Shown here piece after piece: positions 63,840 to 64,000 of a stretch of 64,000 bases of DNA (positions within the stretch are counted from its first letter, which is position 1; each line of letters begins with the position of its first letter). Location of the stretch: positions 62,001-126,000 of the forward strand of contig CANJBX010000001.1 in the NCBI GenBank assembly GCA_947472885.1. Reading direction: 5' to 3'. This DNA comes from Hyphomicrobiaceae bacterium. Its GTDB lineage: Bacteria > Pseudomonadota > Alphaproteobacteria > Rhizobiales > Xanthobacteraceae. Below the pieces are notes generated by a model that was not told the DNA's origin, did not search any database, and saw only the letters and a list, made by a program, of their open reading frames with translations. Made by a program: the position numbers and the translations under genes.

Positions 63840-64000
63840 TTAGAGGAAGCGGGATGGCCAGTTCAGCGTCCGCCACATGTGCGACGACGGCGTGTTGTCC
63901 CAACAGAGGCCTTCCTTCGGCTGCTTGAAGTGGCGGCCGATGATATCCTCGAATTCCTCAAGCTCGACGTGGGTGTTCGGGTCGAACGAGTAGACGTCGT
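63840..64000 (-). CDS. C-terminal end of an unidentified gene, 5' part outside the window
   Basis: An open frame on the minus strand runs from the window edge to a TAA, giving 52 residues that end WRTLNWPSRFL. Visible pieces are DVYSFDPNTHVELEEFEDI, GRHFKQPKEGLCWDN and TPSSHMW. Codon use is like the neighbours, so it looks like a true gene end. I do not recognise the family. It is on the same strand as the acyl-CoA dehydrogenase pair and may belong to the same pathway. Confidence 0.65.
   Translation of the reverse strand, partial: DVYSFDPNTHVELEEFEDIIGRHFKQPKEGLCWDNTPSSHMWRTLNWPSRFL

Overview
The window looks like a chromosomal segment of an alphaproteobacterium of the order Hyphomicrobiales, most likely Nitrobacteraceae/Bradyrhizobiaceae (Bradyrhizobium, Rhodopseudomonas, Afipia or a relative). 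The reasons are the high GC with matching codon use, the HisG/HisZ pair, DUF1236 and DUF2076 exported proteins, several tripartite-tricarboxylate (TTT/Bug) binding proteins, the lspA / exported protein / M16-M16 gene order, and the CCCTCTCCCC-type inverted repeats found in that family. No rRNA, tRNA, CRISPR array, transposase or phage gene was recognised. The assignment rests on sequence reading only.

Layout. 1-5.4 kb: the end of a TRAP transporter permease, a Tat-exported dienelactone hydrolase, a META-domain protein, a RidA protein, an FAD monooxygenase and a DUF1236 protein. 5.5-7.85 kb: groES-groEL with a CIRCE operator. 8-17.8 kb: a lipoprotein, arsC, an MFS carrier, an L,D-transpeptidase, a MetE-like enzyme, RlpA, a DUF2076 protein and a ChbG/GtrB/GtrA group for polyprenol-linked sugar chemistry. 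17.8-23.4 kb: an amidohydrolase, two TTT binding proteins and hisZ-hisG. 23.5-27.2 kb: a DUF2946 protein and a ZnuD-like TonB receptor behind a Zur-box-like palindrome, then a DUF3617 protein. 27.3-35.2 kb: hisS, an omega-aminotransferase, a TipF-like EAL protein, a HAD phosphatase, a receiver protein and ribF. 35.2-36.4 kb: a low-GC wHTH-nucleotidyltransferase plus HEPN pair. 36.4-51.9 kb: ileS, lspA, a possible BamF/DUF3035-like protein, two M16 peptidases, pgi, arfB, mutL, a TTT protein, rsmD, a RluB-type synthase and tadA. 52-64 kb: a phosphotransferase, two peptidoglycan hydrolases, a haloacetate-dehalogenase-like enzyme, purD, MFS carriers, an exported lectin-like protein, a pair of acyl-CoA dehydrogenases and the end of one more gene.

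Most of the window is housekeeping genes interleaved with nutrient-scavenging and catabolic genes. The clearest accessory insertion is the toxin-antitoxin-like pair between ribF and ileS. It is preceded by four CCC-N5-GGG palindromes whose centres are 21, 22 and 21 bp apart, the last one covering the likely start codon. This iterated operator is the best candidate for undescribed regulatory biology here. Other points of note are the Zur-like box before the DUF2946/ZnuD pair, unusually AT-rich internal tracts in two aminoacyl-tRNA synthetase genes (hisS and ileS), palindromes between groES and groEL, and a family of inverted repeats in which two copies carry the same nested hairpin.
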